A stretch of 64,000 nucleotides of DNA from Tsuneonella mangrovi (GTDB taxonomy: Bacteria > Pseudomonadota > Alphaproteobacteria > Sphingomonadales > Sphingomonadaceae). The stretch spans positions 2,108,001 to 2,172,000 of the forward strand of contig NZ_CP022889.1 in assembly GCF_002269345.1 (NCBI RefSeq). Direction: 5' to 3'. Of the stretch, positions 8,239-16,877 are shown one piece after another (the stretch's first letter is position 1; the number at the start of each line of letters is the position of its first letter). Below the pieces are notes generated by a model. That model was given only the letters and a program-made list of their open reading frames with translations. It was not told where the DNA came from and ran no database searches. A program made the position numbers and the translations under genes.

Positions 8239-9009
8239 TCAATCCCTGATCGCGCCGCCGCCGTCGACCGTGAAATCGACGCCCGTCGTGAAGCTCGCTT
8301 CATCGCTGGCAAGGAATACCACTGCGCGGGCGACTTCCTCCGGTTCGCCGATACGGTTCATCGGATGCGTCGCGGCAAAGTTGGTCTCGATGTTCTCCGG
8401 CGTGTCCATGCCCGAGTACTTGTAGCGGTTGTACATCGGGGTGCGAATGGCACCAGGGTGGACGGTGTTTGCACGCACCGGGACCCCACGCGCCGCGCAG
8501 TCGAGCGCGATCGATTTGGTCAGCGCGGTCACACCGGCCTTGGTCGCGCTGTAAGCGGCGACGAACGCGGCGGGCCGCAGTGCAATCATCGACCCGATGT
8601 TGACGATGGCACACGGTTCCCCGCTGGCTTCCATCACCGGCAATGCAGCGCGGCAGCCATAGAACGGGCCATTGAGATTGATGTCGACGGTCCGTTCCCA
8701 CGTATCGAGCGTGCCGTCGACGACATTACCGGGTTCGGAAATACCGGCGATGTTGCACAGCACGGTGATCTTGCCGAACCGGTCGACCGTTGCCTTGACC
8801 GCTTCGTGCCAGCGATCGAGATTGCGCACGTCGAGCTCGAAGGCGTCGGCATTGCTGCCCAGTTCCTCGGCCAGCGCCTTGGCCTTGTCGATCTGCACAT
8901 CGCAAAGCATCACGCTGCCGCCCTCGGCGACGATCAGCCGCCCGACCGCAGCGCCGATGCCTTCAGCGCCCCCGGTGACCAGAGCTACCTTGCCTGTCAT
9001 TCGTCCCAT
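8239..9009 (-). CDS. Classical SDR dehydrogenase
   Basis: A 256-residue short-chain dehydrogenase with all catalytic elements: TGGAEGIG cofactor loop (12-19), NIAG (86-89), and Ser140, Tyr153, Lys157. Acidic Asp37 after the second strand (MLCDVQ) favours NAD+ over NADP+. Members oxidise secondary alcohols, including 3-hydroxyacyl-CoA and hydroxysteroids. In this run, between a thiolase-like gene and a ThuA-like gene, a 3-hydroxyacyl-CoA or ring-hydroxyl dehydrogenase step is likely. Confidence 0.88.
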   Translation of the reverse strand: MGRMTGKVALVTGGAEGIGAAVGRLIVAEGGSVMLCDVQIDKAKALAEELGSNADAFELDVRNLDRWHEAVKATVDRFGKITVLCNIAGISEPGNVVDGTLDTWERTVDINLNGPFYGCRAALPVMEASGEPCAIVNIGSMIALRPAAFVAAYSATKAGVTALTKSIALDCAARGVPVRANTVHPGAIRTPMYNRYKYSGMDTPENIETNFAATHPMNRIGEPEEVARAVVFLASDEASFTTGVDFTVDGGGAIRD

Positions 9010-9018
9010 TGCGTTTCC

Positions 9019-10164
9019 TTATCTCTGCAGGATTGCCACGCCCGACAGGCCCGGCGCGCCATAGACATGGCTGTAGGCTGTCTTGGGATTGTTGGGCACT
9101 TGCCGTTCGCCGCCGCGACCGCGCAGCTGGACGACGTTTTCGTAGACCTGGCGCAGGCCCGAGGCACCGATCGGTTCGCCGCACGCGAGGCATCCGCCGT
9201 CGGTGTTCACAGGCAGCTTGCCATTGATCTCGGTGCGGCCTTCGGCCAGCCACTGTTCCTGCTCGCCGTCTTTGCAGAAACCGTTTTCCGCCATGTGCAT
9301 GATCTCGGCTCCGGACTCGGTGTCCTGCAGCTGTGCTACGTCGATGTCTTCGGGGCCGATGCCGGCCTGTTCGAAAGCCGCCTTCGAGGCGAGCACGGTC
9401 GGCTTGCCGCCTTCCTTCACGCTGATCCCGGCCTGGAACACCTCGAAGCTGTCCGGTGGCCGCGTGCGGACCGCGACGCTGGCGATCTTCACTCCGTCCG
9501 CCCCCAGTTCGCGCATCTTCTTCTCGCTTGCGAGGATCAGCGCGACCCCGCCTTCTGCTGGCGAGCAGAACATGTATTTGGTCAGCGGATCGTTGATCAT
9601 CGGGGCGTTCATGATCGTCTCGATGTCGATCGGGCTGCGTCGCCACGCGTGGTCGGCCAGCGACCCGTTGCGAAAAGCCTTTTCCGCCACCCGCCCGAGT
9701 GTCAGGCGCGAAATCCCGTGCAACTGCATGTAGCGCTGGATCTTGAGCGCGAAGAACTGCGTGGTCAGCATCATCCCGGTCTGGCCATACCATTCTGGCA
9801 GGCCATACGACTTGGGATCGGCGTTGAATGCACCGCGCGGGTGCTTGTCGAACCCGGTGGCAAGCGCGAGGTCGTAGGCCTCCGAGGCGATCGCCATCTG
9901 CGCCGAGGCCAGCGCGCTGCCGCCGGTGGCACAGCCGTTGGCGACGTTCACGAACGGCAGGCTGGTGAGGCCGAGTTCATTGACCATCACGTCGGCCGAG
10001 CCCGCCGCTGCCGATCCGCCATAGGCGCATTCGATGTCGGGCCAATCGAGGCCGGCATCGGCGAGCGCTTCGCGAACCGCGTATACACCCTGTTCACGCC
10101 CTGAGCGCGAGTCTGTCCTGCCGAAGGGATGGATCCCCGCACCGATGATATAAACGTCTCTCAT
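9019..10164 (-). CDS. Thiolase-fold (SCP-x/Ltp-like) enzyme, possible acyl-CoA retro-aldolase
   Basis: A 381-residue member of the thiolase superfamily. The nucleophile position is present as C78 in VANGCATGGSAL. The usual C-terminal GHP motif reads GEPIGASGLRQ (Glu330 in place of the catalytic His), and the final Cys-containing loop is SHVYGAPGLSGVAI with no cysteine. It therefore lacks two residues that classical thiolases need. Together with the overlapping DUF35 gene upstream, this is the layout of Ltp2/ChsH2-type side-chain aldolases of steroid degradation. I infer a carbon-carbon lyase acting on a beta-hydroxyacyl-CoA; a divergent thiolase remains possible. The start overlaps the DUF35 stop by four bases. 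Confidence 0.85.
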   Translation of the reverse strand: MRDVYIIGAGIHPFGRTDSRSGREQGVYAVREALADAGLDWPDIECAYGGSAAAGSADVMVNELGLTSLPFVNVANGCATGGSALASAQMAIASEAYDLALATGFDKHPRGAFNADPKSYGLPEWYGQTGMMLTTQFFALKIQRYMQLHGISRLTLGRVAEKAFRNGSLADHAWRRSPIDIETIMNAPMINDPLTKYMFCSPAEGGVALILASEKKMRELGADGVKIASVAVRTRPPDSFEVFQAGISVKEGGKPTVLASKAAFEQAGIGPEDIDVAQLQDTESGAEIMHMAENGFCKDGEQEQWLAEGRTEINGKLPVNTDGGCLACGEPIGASGLRQVYENVVQLRGRGGERQVPNNPKTAYSHVYGAPGLSGVAILQR

Positions 10165-10565
10165 GAGTTCTTGTCCGGCCTGAAGGCGAATGTGCTGTGG
10201 CGATCGTTGAACGGGACGATGCAGAATTCCATCGGCATGCCGAGGCTGAGGTCGTCCAGCGTGGCGTCGACGATCCGGGTTTCGACGATCACTTTGCCCG
10301 GGATTTCGACGTATCCGAGAAGGTAGGGTTCGAAGTCCTGCGGGCCTTCACCCGGGCCTTCGTAGGGCGTCTTGGGCCGGAACTCCTGACTGGTCCAAGA
10401 CCATAGGGTGCCCTTGCGCGGCAGCGGGTAGGGAGTCACGTCCTTTGCAGCATCGCCGACCGGCATCGGGAATACGATCTCGCCCGAGGGCAATTGCCCG
10501 GCGATCAGGCGCGGCTCGGGCTCGTCGGTCCACAGGTCCTCGGCAATCGGTTCGAGCGCGGTCAT
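10161..10565 (-). CDS. DUF35 OB-fold protein, partner of the thiolase-like enzyme
   Basis: A 134-residue DUF35/MaoC-associated OB-fold protein. The ATG at 10565 overlaps the last base of the upstream acyl-CoA dehydrogenase stop (TGATG). Typical DUF35 proteins start with a four-cysteine zinc ribbon; at the matching place this one reads IAGQLPSGEIVFPMPVGDA and has no cysteines, so the ribbon is absent or metal-free. The OB fold is recognisable in EPYLLGYVEIPGKVIVETRI and SLGMPMEFCIVPFND. In steroid side-chain aldolases the DUF35 subunit is required for activity of the Ltp partner, and the overlap with the next gene supports such a complex here. Confidence 0.8.
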   Translation of the reverse strand: MTALEPIAEDLWTDEPEPRLIAGQLPSGEIVFPMPVGDAAKDVTPYPLPRKGTLWSWTSQEFRPKTPYEGPGEGPQDFEPYLLGYVEIPGKVIVETRIVDATLDDLSLGMPMEFCIVPFNDRHSTFAFRPDKNS

Positions 10566-11653
10566 CAGGCAGCCCTTGCATAGTGGGAGAGTTCTTCGGC
10601 GCGGCCGCCGAAGAGCTTTTCGAGAAGGAGCAGGCGCTTGAACGCATGGCCGATCGCCAGCTCGTCGGTAATGCCCATGCCGCCGTGCATCTGGACCGCC
10701 TCGCGTCCGATTTTCAGCGCGACCTCGGAAATGAACGCCTTGGCACCCGAGACCTGGGCAGCCCATACGTTAGTGTCCTGATCGTCCGCGAGCACGACGC
10801 GCCACAGCATCGAGCGTGCCTGTTCGAGCGAGGCATAGCATTCGACCATGCGATGCTGCAGCGCCTGGAAGCTGCCGATCGGCACGCCAAACTGCTCGCG
10901 CTCTTTGGTATAGGCGACGGTATCGTCGAACAGCCGCTGGGCGAGGCCAACCATCTCGGCAGACGCCAGCACCCGAACCAACGTGATCGTCTGCCCGAAC
11001 CGGTCGGCCGCGATCGCCAGTCGTGCATCGGCCGGAACTGCTGTCGCGTGGAAACGCAGCTCGACCGCAACGCTGCCATCGACCAGGCGGTATGGCTGGA
11101 TGTCGAGGCCCGAAGCATCGGCGGGCACCAGGAAATACGCCGTTTCGCCAGCGCATGCGGCCGAAACGATGAACGCATCGGCGATCGCTCCGCCCAGGAC
11201 GAAGGTCTTTTCGCCCGACAGCCGGAACCCGTTGCCATCGGCAATCGCCTTCGTGGCGGAGGGAGTGAGGCTGTAGCGCATCGCGCGCTCGGCGAGCGCC
11301 GCGGCGACCACCTTCGATCCGTCGATAACCGACGGCAGAAGTTCCTTGTCGCCTGCGTTGGCCAGCGACCTGGCCGGGAGGAAGCCGTTCTCGAGCCAGG
11401 GATCGGCGCTGATGGTGCGACCGAGGGTCTCGCCCACGACCGCGAGATCGCCCAGCGAACTGCCCATGCCACCGCAATCCTCGGGAACGCACGAACCGAT
11501 CAGTCCCAGGCCGGCAAGAGAACGCCAACGCTCAAGATCGTATCCGTGCGCGCTCTCGCGCAGGCGGTGACGTGCAGCCGTATCGAAGGTTCCGACGAAT
11601 TTTTCGACCGTACTTCGAAACAGCTGCTGATCGTCTGACAGGTCAAAATTCAT
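10565..11653 (-). CDS. Acyl-CoA dehydrogenase, short form (362 aa)
   Basis: An acyl-CoA dehydrogenase about 20-40 residues shorter than usual. The N-terminal domain (MNFDLSDDQQLFRSTVEKFV) and GGMGSSLGDLAVVGETLGRT are present, as are FGVPIGSFQALQHRMVECY and the C-terminal MHGGMGITDELAIGHAFKRL. The EPGSGSD flavin/substrate loop of the 402-residue enzyme is not recognisable, which is typical of the non-catalytic or cofactor-incomplete subunit in FadE/ChsE heterotetramers. The start overlaps the P450 stop by four bases. I infer a mixed complex with the 402-residue enzyme. Confidence 0.88.
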   Translation of the reverse strand: MNFDLSDDQQLFRSTVEKFVGTFDTAARHRLRESAHGYDLERWRSLAGLGLIGSCVPEDCGGMGSSLGDLAVVGETLGRTISADPWLENGFLPARSLANAGDKELLPSVIDGSKVVAAALAERAMRYSLTPSATKAIADGNGFRLSGEKTFVLGGAIADAFIVSAACAGETAYFLVPADASGLDIQPYRLVDGSVAVELRFHATAVPADARLAIAADRFGQTITLVRVLASAEMVGLAQRLFDDTVAYTKEREQFGVPIGSFQALQHRMVECYASLEQARSMLWRVVLADDQDTNVWAAQVSGAKAFISEVALKIGREAVQMHGGMGITDELAIGHAFKRLLLLEKLFGGRAEELSHYARAA

Positions 11654-12894
11654 GCGGCGCGCCTGAAGCGGATCGGCAACCGGGTGACGCCGCGCAGGAG
11701 CACGTTCGGTAGCACCTTTATGCCGTCCTCATCGGCCACTTCGAAGCCGTCGAGCCGTTCCAGCAACTCGTCGAACGCGACGAACATCTCCTTGCGGCTG
11801 AGCATGTTGCCGACGCACATGTGTGGCCCTTTGCCGAAGGCGATATGGGCGCGGGCATTGGTGCGTTCGACGTCGAACTTGTCAGGGTTTTCGAACTTGC
11901 TCGGATCGCGATTGGCCGAAGCGTAGCGCAACTGGAGCATCGCCCCAGCCGGGATCGAAACCCCGCCAAGTTCGGTATCTTCCTTGACCAGACGCCACAT
12001 GCCGGCGCTCGGCGTTTCGTACCGAAGCGCCTCTTCGACCATGTTCTGGATCAGCTTGGGGTTGCGCCCTCCGGCAGCCGCCTTGGCCTTCTCCATCTGG
12101 TCGGGGTTCCGGATCAGTTGCAGCAGGCACCCGGCCAGAGTCGACGTGGTGGTTTCGTTTCCTGCGACCATGAATTGCTGCATGATCGAAATGATCTCTT
12201 CGTCGGTCAGCGGCGTTTCGCCTTCGACCCGGGCTTCGACCAGGTCCGTCAGCAGGTCGTCGCCGCCGTTGGCGCGGCGGTCGTCGATCAGTCCCTTCAT
12301 ATATTTCTGGTATTCCACAAAGCTACGCGCGCACTCGAGTTCGCGCTCGCGGTCTACCAATTGGCTGAACCGGTCGACGGCGGCGTCCGACCAGTACTTT
12401 ACCTGTCTCGGATCGTTATCGAGCCCGATTTGCTGGGCGATCATCGCTACCGGCAGTGGAATTGCGAACTCCTCGACGAAATCGCATTCACCTTTGTCAG
12501 CCATCGCCTCGATGAGTTCTATCGACTTGGCGCGCATGTCCGCCTCGATTGCGTTCACGCGTGGAGCCGAAAACGCAAGGTTGACGAGCTTGCGGTTGCG
12601 GGTGTGGACCGGCGAGTCGGCAGTGAGCAAGGTCGGCGGGTTGTCCCATCCTTCTGCCAGGATCGCCTGGATCTCCTCGTCGTCGGCACCCATCAATGAG
12701 CCGAAGTCGTTGGAGAAGATGTCCGGCTTGGCGGTCGCTTCTGAGCACAGGTCGTACGACAGCACGAGGTAGGTGTTCATTTCGGGGAAATGGCGGATGG
12801 CAAGACCTTCCGCGTGCGCCGCCCGGTAATAGTCGAACGGATTGGTCAACGTCTCCGGGACGAAGAAATTCGCTTGATCGATCGGCTTGTTCAA
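11650..12894 (-). CDS. Cytochrome P450 (first)
   Basis: A 414-residue soluble bacterial P450. The heme ligand is C360 in FGKGPHMCVGN, the oxygen-activating I-helix motif is AGNET at 244-248, and the EALR salt-bridge motif is at 288-291. It has no membrane anchor. Like CYP enzymes of actinobacterial and sphingomonad terpene/steroid catabolism, it would hydroxylate an unactivated C-H bond using a ferredoxin and reductase, neither of which is encoded nearby. It lies 70 bp after the second ThuA-like gene and overlaps the following acyl-CoA dehydrogenase by four bases. Confidence 0.95.
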   Translation of the reverse strand: MNKPIDQANFFVPETLTNPFDYYRAAHAEGLAIRHFPEMNTYLVLSYDLCSEATAKPDIFSNDFGSLMGADDEEIQAILAEGWDNPPTLLTADSPVHTRNRKLVNLAFSAPRVNAIEADMRAKSIELIEAMADKGECDFVEEFAIPLPVAMIAQQIGLDNDPRQVKYWSDAAVDRFSQLVDRERELECARSFVEYQKYMKGLIDDRRANGGDDLLTDLVEARVEGETPLTDEEIISIMQQFMVAGNETTTSTLAGCLLQLIRNPDQMEKAKAAAGGRNPKLIQNMVEEALRYETPSAGMWRLVKEDTELGGVSIPAGAMLQLRYASANRDPSKFENPDKFDVERTNARAHIAFGKGPHMCVGNMLSRKEMFVAFDELLERLDGFEVADEDGIKVLPNVLLRGVTRLPIRFRRAA

Positions 12895-12964
12895 GTGGGC
12901 GCTCCCATCGGCACTTTCATTTCTGTTTTAGCCTGCCGACCGCTGTGCGCGATGCGTGAATTTG

Positions 12965-13744
12965 TTAGGTTTTGGGCGGGCTCGCGACGAATTCGAGCGC
13001 ATTGGCAAGAATCTTCAGGACGGCAGGATTTTCATAGGCAGCGGGCCCGTCGCCGAACTGCAGATAGATCAGCGGCGCGGCAATTGCCCTGCTGGCCCAC
13101 GCAACGAGGTTGCTGCCCTCGTCATGGTCCCAACCTTCGTTGGAAAACATCTTTCCGGCCACCGCGAGTTTCGCCGAATAGAAGTTGTCGCGGGTAAAGC
13201 TGTGCCGTGCCCGGACAAGCGGTTCGACATCGCCCTCAAAGATTTCTGCCAGGTACAGCTCGTCGCACATCTCGAACTGGTCGGGTAATCCGTCGGTGAC
13301 GGGGTGCTGAGCGACCACTTCCGCCGTGTATTCGACGTCGTGGCGATACCCGGAATCGGGCTTTGCAACGCCGCGGACGGTACCGGGCGTGTAGAGGAAG
13401 CGACCGCCGATCCACTCACTCCATTCGGGCCATGCGGCCCAGCCGGCGATCGCATGATGCATGGCAACCGCACCGCGGCCGCTGGTAAAACGGGCGCGCA
13501 AGCGCTCGCGAAATTCAGGCGACGGCGGCCTGGCGATGGCGACGCCCGTATCGAAGTCGTAGCCCGGCATATCATAAAACAGAACGGCGTCCGCGCTGTC
13601 GATCGCACCTTCGGCAACCGCCTGCTCGGCCTCCGGGTGATGCAGGTGCGTGATCGACCAGTCGCCGAGCCTGCCCAATAGCGCATCGAACGCATCTTCG
13701 TCGAACGGATGCCCACCGGTCAGGACTGCAAGCGAGCGGGTCAT
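12965..13744 (-). CDS. ThuA-like glutamine-amidotransferase-fold protein (second of two)
   Basis: A 259-residue protein with MTRSLAVLTGGHPFDEDAFDALL at the start, AVLFYDMPGYDF, then GRGAVAMHHAIAGWAAWPEW and HPVTDGLPDQFEMCDELYL. It shares the HE/HPVTxG...DELYL layout with the ThuA-like protein at 7472-8227 but is clearly divergent from it. The start overlaps the stop of the upstream MDR gene by one base (TGATG), so expression is coupled. Its role in the pathway is unknown; as a ThuA-fold protein it could act on a sugar-like or lactone intermediate. Confidence 0.75.
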   Translation of the reverse strand: MTRSLAVLTGGHPFDEDAFDALLGRLGDWSITHLHHPEAEQAVAEGAIDSADAVLFYDMPGYDFDTGVAIARPPSPEFRERLRARFTSGRGAVAMHHAIAGWAAWPEWSEWIGGRFLYTPGTVRGVAKPDSGYRHDVEYTAEVVAQHPVTDGLPDQFEMCDELYLAEIFEGDVEPLVRARHSFTRDNFYSAKLAVAGKMFSNEGWDHDEGSNLVAWASRAIAAPLIYLQFGDGPAAYENPAVLKILANALEFVASPPKT

Positions 13745-14757
13745 CAGGCGATCTTGAGGATCATCTTGCCCTGGTTACTGCCGCTGAACAGCCGCATGAA
13801 TGCGCCGTAGGCGTTTTCGATTCCCTCATCGATATGTTCGTCGATTACGATCCGTCCTTCGCTCGCCCATTTGCCCATTTGCTCGGCGCCCTCGGGAAAC
13901 CTTGCGACATAGTCGGCTACCAGCAACCCGGTGATCGAGGCTCGCTTGACGATCAGCTGCCACAAGTTTCGCGCACCCACGCGATCGGTCGAATTGTACT
14001 CGCTGATCAGACCGCAAAGCCCGACGCGCGCGTGCATATTGAGCGAGTTGAGCCCCGCATCGAGGATGACCCCGCCAACGTTTTCGAAGATCACGTCGAC
14101 ACCGTCGGGCGCAGCTTCGGCGATTGCAGCGGTGAGTGCTTCCTCGTCCTTGCCGCGATAGTCGATGGCAGCGTCGAAACCGTAGCGCTCGGTCAACCGG
14201 CGACATTTTTCGGGATCGCCGGCGATGCCGACCGCGCGACAGCCGCGGATCTTTGCAAGCTGGCCGACGATAGAGCCGACCGCCCCGGCCGCACCGGTCA
14301 CGAGCACCGTGCCATCCTCCCTCGGCTTGCAGACCTCGAACAGACCGAAATAGGCGGTCATCCCGACCGCGCCGAACAGCGAAAGATAGTTGGTGACCGA
14401 GGGCACCACCTGCGGATCGATCGGCTGGGTAAAGCCGCCGACCGCGCCCACCGAATAGTCCTCGATCGCATTGAGCCCCATTACCCACTGGCCGGGTTCG
14501 AATCCTTCGGCCTTGCTTTCGGCCACGACGCCGATGGTGCTGGCGCGGACCGGATCGCCGAGCGGGATCGGCGGCATGTAGCTTTCTGCATCGTCCATCC
14601 ACCCGCGCATCGCCGGATCGAGCGAAGCGTAGTGGTTGCGGATCAGGAACTGGCCTTCACCGATCCCGGGCACCGGCTCGGTGACCAGCTCGAAATCCTC
14701 GGGCACGGGCTCGCCGTTCGGGCGACGACGAAGGACGAAGCGCCGGTTCTCGCTCAT
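13744..14757 (-). CDS. NADP-dependent MDR-family reductase (PTGR/CurA-like)
   Basis: A 337-residue zinc-free medium-chain reductase. The N-terminus has RNHYASLDPAMRGWMDD, characteristic of the leukotriene B4 12-hydroxydehydrogenase/prostaglandin reductase group, followed by VLVTGAAGAVGSIVGQLAKIRGCRAVGIAG (nucleotide binding) and DVIFENVGGVILDAGL. The family reduces the double bond of alpha,beta-unsaturated ketones or acids with NADPH. It overlaps the molybdopterin enzyme stop by four bases. Related paralogues lie at 17002-18003 and 29859-30866. Confidence 0.9.
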   Translation of the reverse strand: MSENRRFVLRRRPNGEPVPEDFELVTEPVPGIGEGQFLIRNHYASLDPAMRGWMDDAESYMPPIPLGDPVRASTIGVVAESKAEGFEPGQWVMGLNAIEDYSVGAVGGFTQPIDPQVVPSVTNYLSLFGAVGMTAYFGLFEVCKPREDGTVLVTGAAGAVGSIVGQLAKIRGCRAVGIAGDPEKCRRLTERYGFDAAIDYRGKDEEALTAAIAEAAPDGVDVIFENVGGVILDAGLNSLNMHARVGLCGLISEYNSTDRVGARNLWQLIVKRASITGLLVADYVARFPEGAEQMGKWASEGRIVIDEHIDEGIENAYGAFMRLFSGSNQGKMILKIA

Positions 14758-16877
14758 GCCGCTGCTACCTTTACCGGGATGGCGCTTTGCAGCGCCTGGC
14801 CAGTGATCGGATCGAAATCCACTTCATCGCTGGTCAACCGATTGGTCGAACCGCCGATCTCGCGCACATTGTGCTTGCCCGCTTCGCTGTCGCCATAGGC
14901 GTGCGCCATCGAAACGAGGCCTCGGCGCACCTTGTCGCTTGCCTTGGCTACACCGTGGATCGTGGCGTGGGGGCTGGAAATCTCGACGATCTCGCCATCG
15001 GCGATGCCAAGCTCTGCCATGTCTTCCGGATTGATATAGGCCGGGTTGGTCGTAGTCTTGGCCTGCAAGGCCTTGAGCGGGTGCCCGATCGAATTGAACC
15101 GGGTCTTGGACCGGCGGGAAATCAGCTTGAAGGCAAACCCCTCGCTTGCCGGCCGGTCTTTGCCGTATTCGGTCAGGTGGTGCGGCATATCGCCGATCGT
15201 CAGATTGAATCGGTGTGTCTCGTTCTCGTCGGGTGGACCGACGATGGGGTGAAGGGCGTCGTAAACCACCGCCTCTCCCGCCTTCGAATCCTGGCGGACC
15301 TGGCTGGGCGGGACCATGCAGCCAGCGGTCATCAGGTCGAGGAACGTCTGCTTGTCGGGGCATTTTTCCATCGGGACTTCACCACCCGCCAACGTCAGTG
15401 TCAGGCCGAGATGCTTGGCGAGGTGCCACATCATCTCGTATTCGTCGATCGTATCGCCGGGCGCTTCCGCCAGCGCTTCGGTGTAGCGGGCATAAGGGCG
15501 CTCGTGCCACCATTCGGACAAGCTGGTGATGTCTTCCCGCTCGAGGCACTGCTTGGGGGCGAGCACGACATCGGCCCTTTTGGCGCTGGCCGACATCCAC
15601 GGATCGACCTGGACGAACAATTCGAGATCGTCGAGCGCGCGGCGCATCTTCATCTGGTTGGGGAAGGCGATCTCGGGATTGCCGCCGACCGAAATCAGCG
15701 CTCGTACCTGCCCTTCGCCGGGGGTGAGGATTTCGTCGGCGAGGACGTTGCACGGCATCTCGAAGCCGAGCACGCCGAGCCCGCGGAAGCGCGATTTGGC
15801 GAAACCTTCGCCGAACATCGGCGTCGGCGGTGCGACTTGCGCCCTGCGCGGCGTTTGGACGGTATAGACCCCTGGAATACTGGCCTTTTCGCCCTCCTGC
15901 GTGAACCGTGCGCAAAGGATATTGAGTGCGCTCACGAGGTATTCGGTCAGCGTACCGTTGCCGGCCATTTCCGGCCCGGTTCCGGTTACCGCACAACCCT
16001 TTTCCGCCTTCGCGAACATCCGCGCTGCGGCAACCAGGCTGTCCTTCTCCACCCCCGCCCGTTCCGCGGCAACAGCGGGTGTGAACGGCGCAACCGCCTC
16101 GGCCAGCTGCTCGAAGCCATCGACATGGGCCGACACGAAATTGCGGTCGTAGAGCTGTTCTTCGATAATGACGTTGAGCATTCCCGCGAGCAGCGCAGGG
16201 TCCTCGCCCGGCTTCACAGGCAAGTAAATGTCAGCCAGTGCGCCCGCATCGCTGACGCGCGGATCGGCGACGATCAGCTTCATGCCTGCGGCCTTGCGGT
16301 CGCGAATCCGCCGCGAGGGCGAAAACGGCGGCACGCCGCCTGCGGGCGAATAATGTGAGACCATCGGGTTGTTGCCGATGAGGAACGTGACGTCGGCTTC
16401 GGAGAACGTGTTCGTCCCGCCCATCCATTTGCCGTAGCGCGCGGTGGTGAAGACCTTGGCCGGCTGGTCGAGCGTCACGCTGGTGTAGTAGTTGCGGGTG
16501 CCGATTGCCTGGCACAGCGCCAGCGCGGCGGCCATCCCGGCACTGTTCTGGAAACCCCCGGAGCCAAAGAAGAGAGCCACCGAGTGTGGTCCGTGCTTTG
16601 CGATAATGTCTTTCAGCTTGTCGCCGACGAAGGCGAGCGCTTCGTCCATCGGGGTCTCGACGAATTCCCCGTCGCGTCGCACCAGGCTGTGCACCAGCCG
16701 GTCGGGACTGTTGTGGGATTCGGGCAGCTGCCGCCCCTTGACGCAGGTGTAACCACCGAATTCGGGATCGTCGGGATCGCCCCGAACCGAGATGACCTTG
16801 CCGTTCTCGACCTCGGCGATCATCGCACAGTTGGCGTGACAGAAGCGGCAGAATGTCTTGTGTGTGCTCACGGCCAT
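14754..16877 (-). CDS. Molybdopterin (Mo-bisPGD) oxidoreductase with N-terminal 4Fe-4S cluster
   Basis: A 707-residue enzyme of the DMSO-reductase/formate-dehydrogenase family and the first gene of the minus-strand run. The cluster ligands are C10, C13, C17 and C45 (FCRFCHANC ... YTCVKG). FLIGNNPMVSHYSPAGGVPPF and the C-terminal dinucleotide-binding domain (SRRSKTRFNSIG, GGSTNRLTSDEVDFDPITG) are recognisable. Where relatives have the Mo-coordinating Cys or SeCys I read LDQPAKVFTTARYG, with no Cys. There is no twin-arginine signal, so it is cytoplasmic. No iron-sulfur or membrane partner is encoded beside it. It may hydroxylate or oxidise a pathway intermediate; the substrate is unknown. Confidence 0.88.
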   Translation of the reverse strand: MAVSTHKTFCRFCHANCAMIAEVENGKVISVRGDPDDPEFGGYTCVKGRQLPESHNSPDRLVHSLVRRDGEFVETPMDEALAFVGDKLKDIIAKHGPHSVALFFGSGGFQNSAGMAAALALCQAIGTRNYYTSVTLDQPAKVFTTARYGKWMGGTNTFSEADVTFLIGNNPMVSHYSPAGGVPPFSPSRRIRDRKAAGMKLIVADPRVSDAGALADIYLPVKPGEDPALLAGMLNVIIEEQLYDRNFVSAHVDGFEQLAEAVAPFTPAVAAERAGVEKDSLVAAARMFAKAEKGCAVTGTGPEMAGNGTLTEYLVSALNILCARFTQEGEKASIPGVYTVQTPRRAQVAPPTPMFGEGFAKSRFRGLGVLGFEMPCNVLADEILTPGEGQVRALISVGGNPEIAFPNQMKMRRALDDLELFVQVDPWMSASAKRADVVLAPKQCLEREDITSLSEWWHERPYARYTEALAEAPGDTIDEYEMMWHLAKHLGLTLTLAGGEVPMEKCPDKQTFLDLMTAGCMVPPSQVRQDSKAGEAVVYDALHPIVGPPDENETHRFNLTIGDMPHHLTEYGKDRPASEGFAFKLISRRSKTRFNSIGHPLKALQAKTTTNPAYINPEDMAELGIADGEIVEISSPHATIHGVAKASDKVRRGLVSMAHAYGDSEAGKHNVREIGGSTNRLTSDEVDFDPITGQALQSAIPVKVAAA

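Noticed and set aside
8194-10104. 636-codon plus-strand open frame opposite the SDR and thiolase-like genes
   Set aside because: Antisense shadow of high-GC coding DNA; composition is Arg/His/Asp-rich with no fold resemblance.
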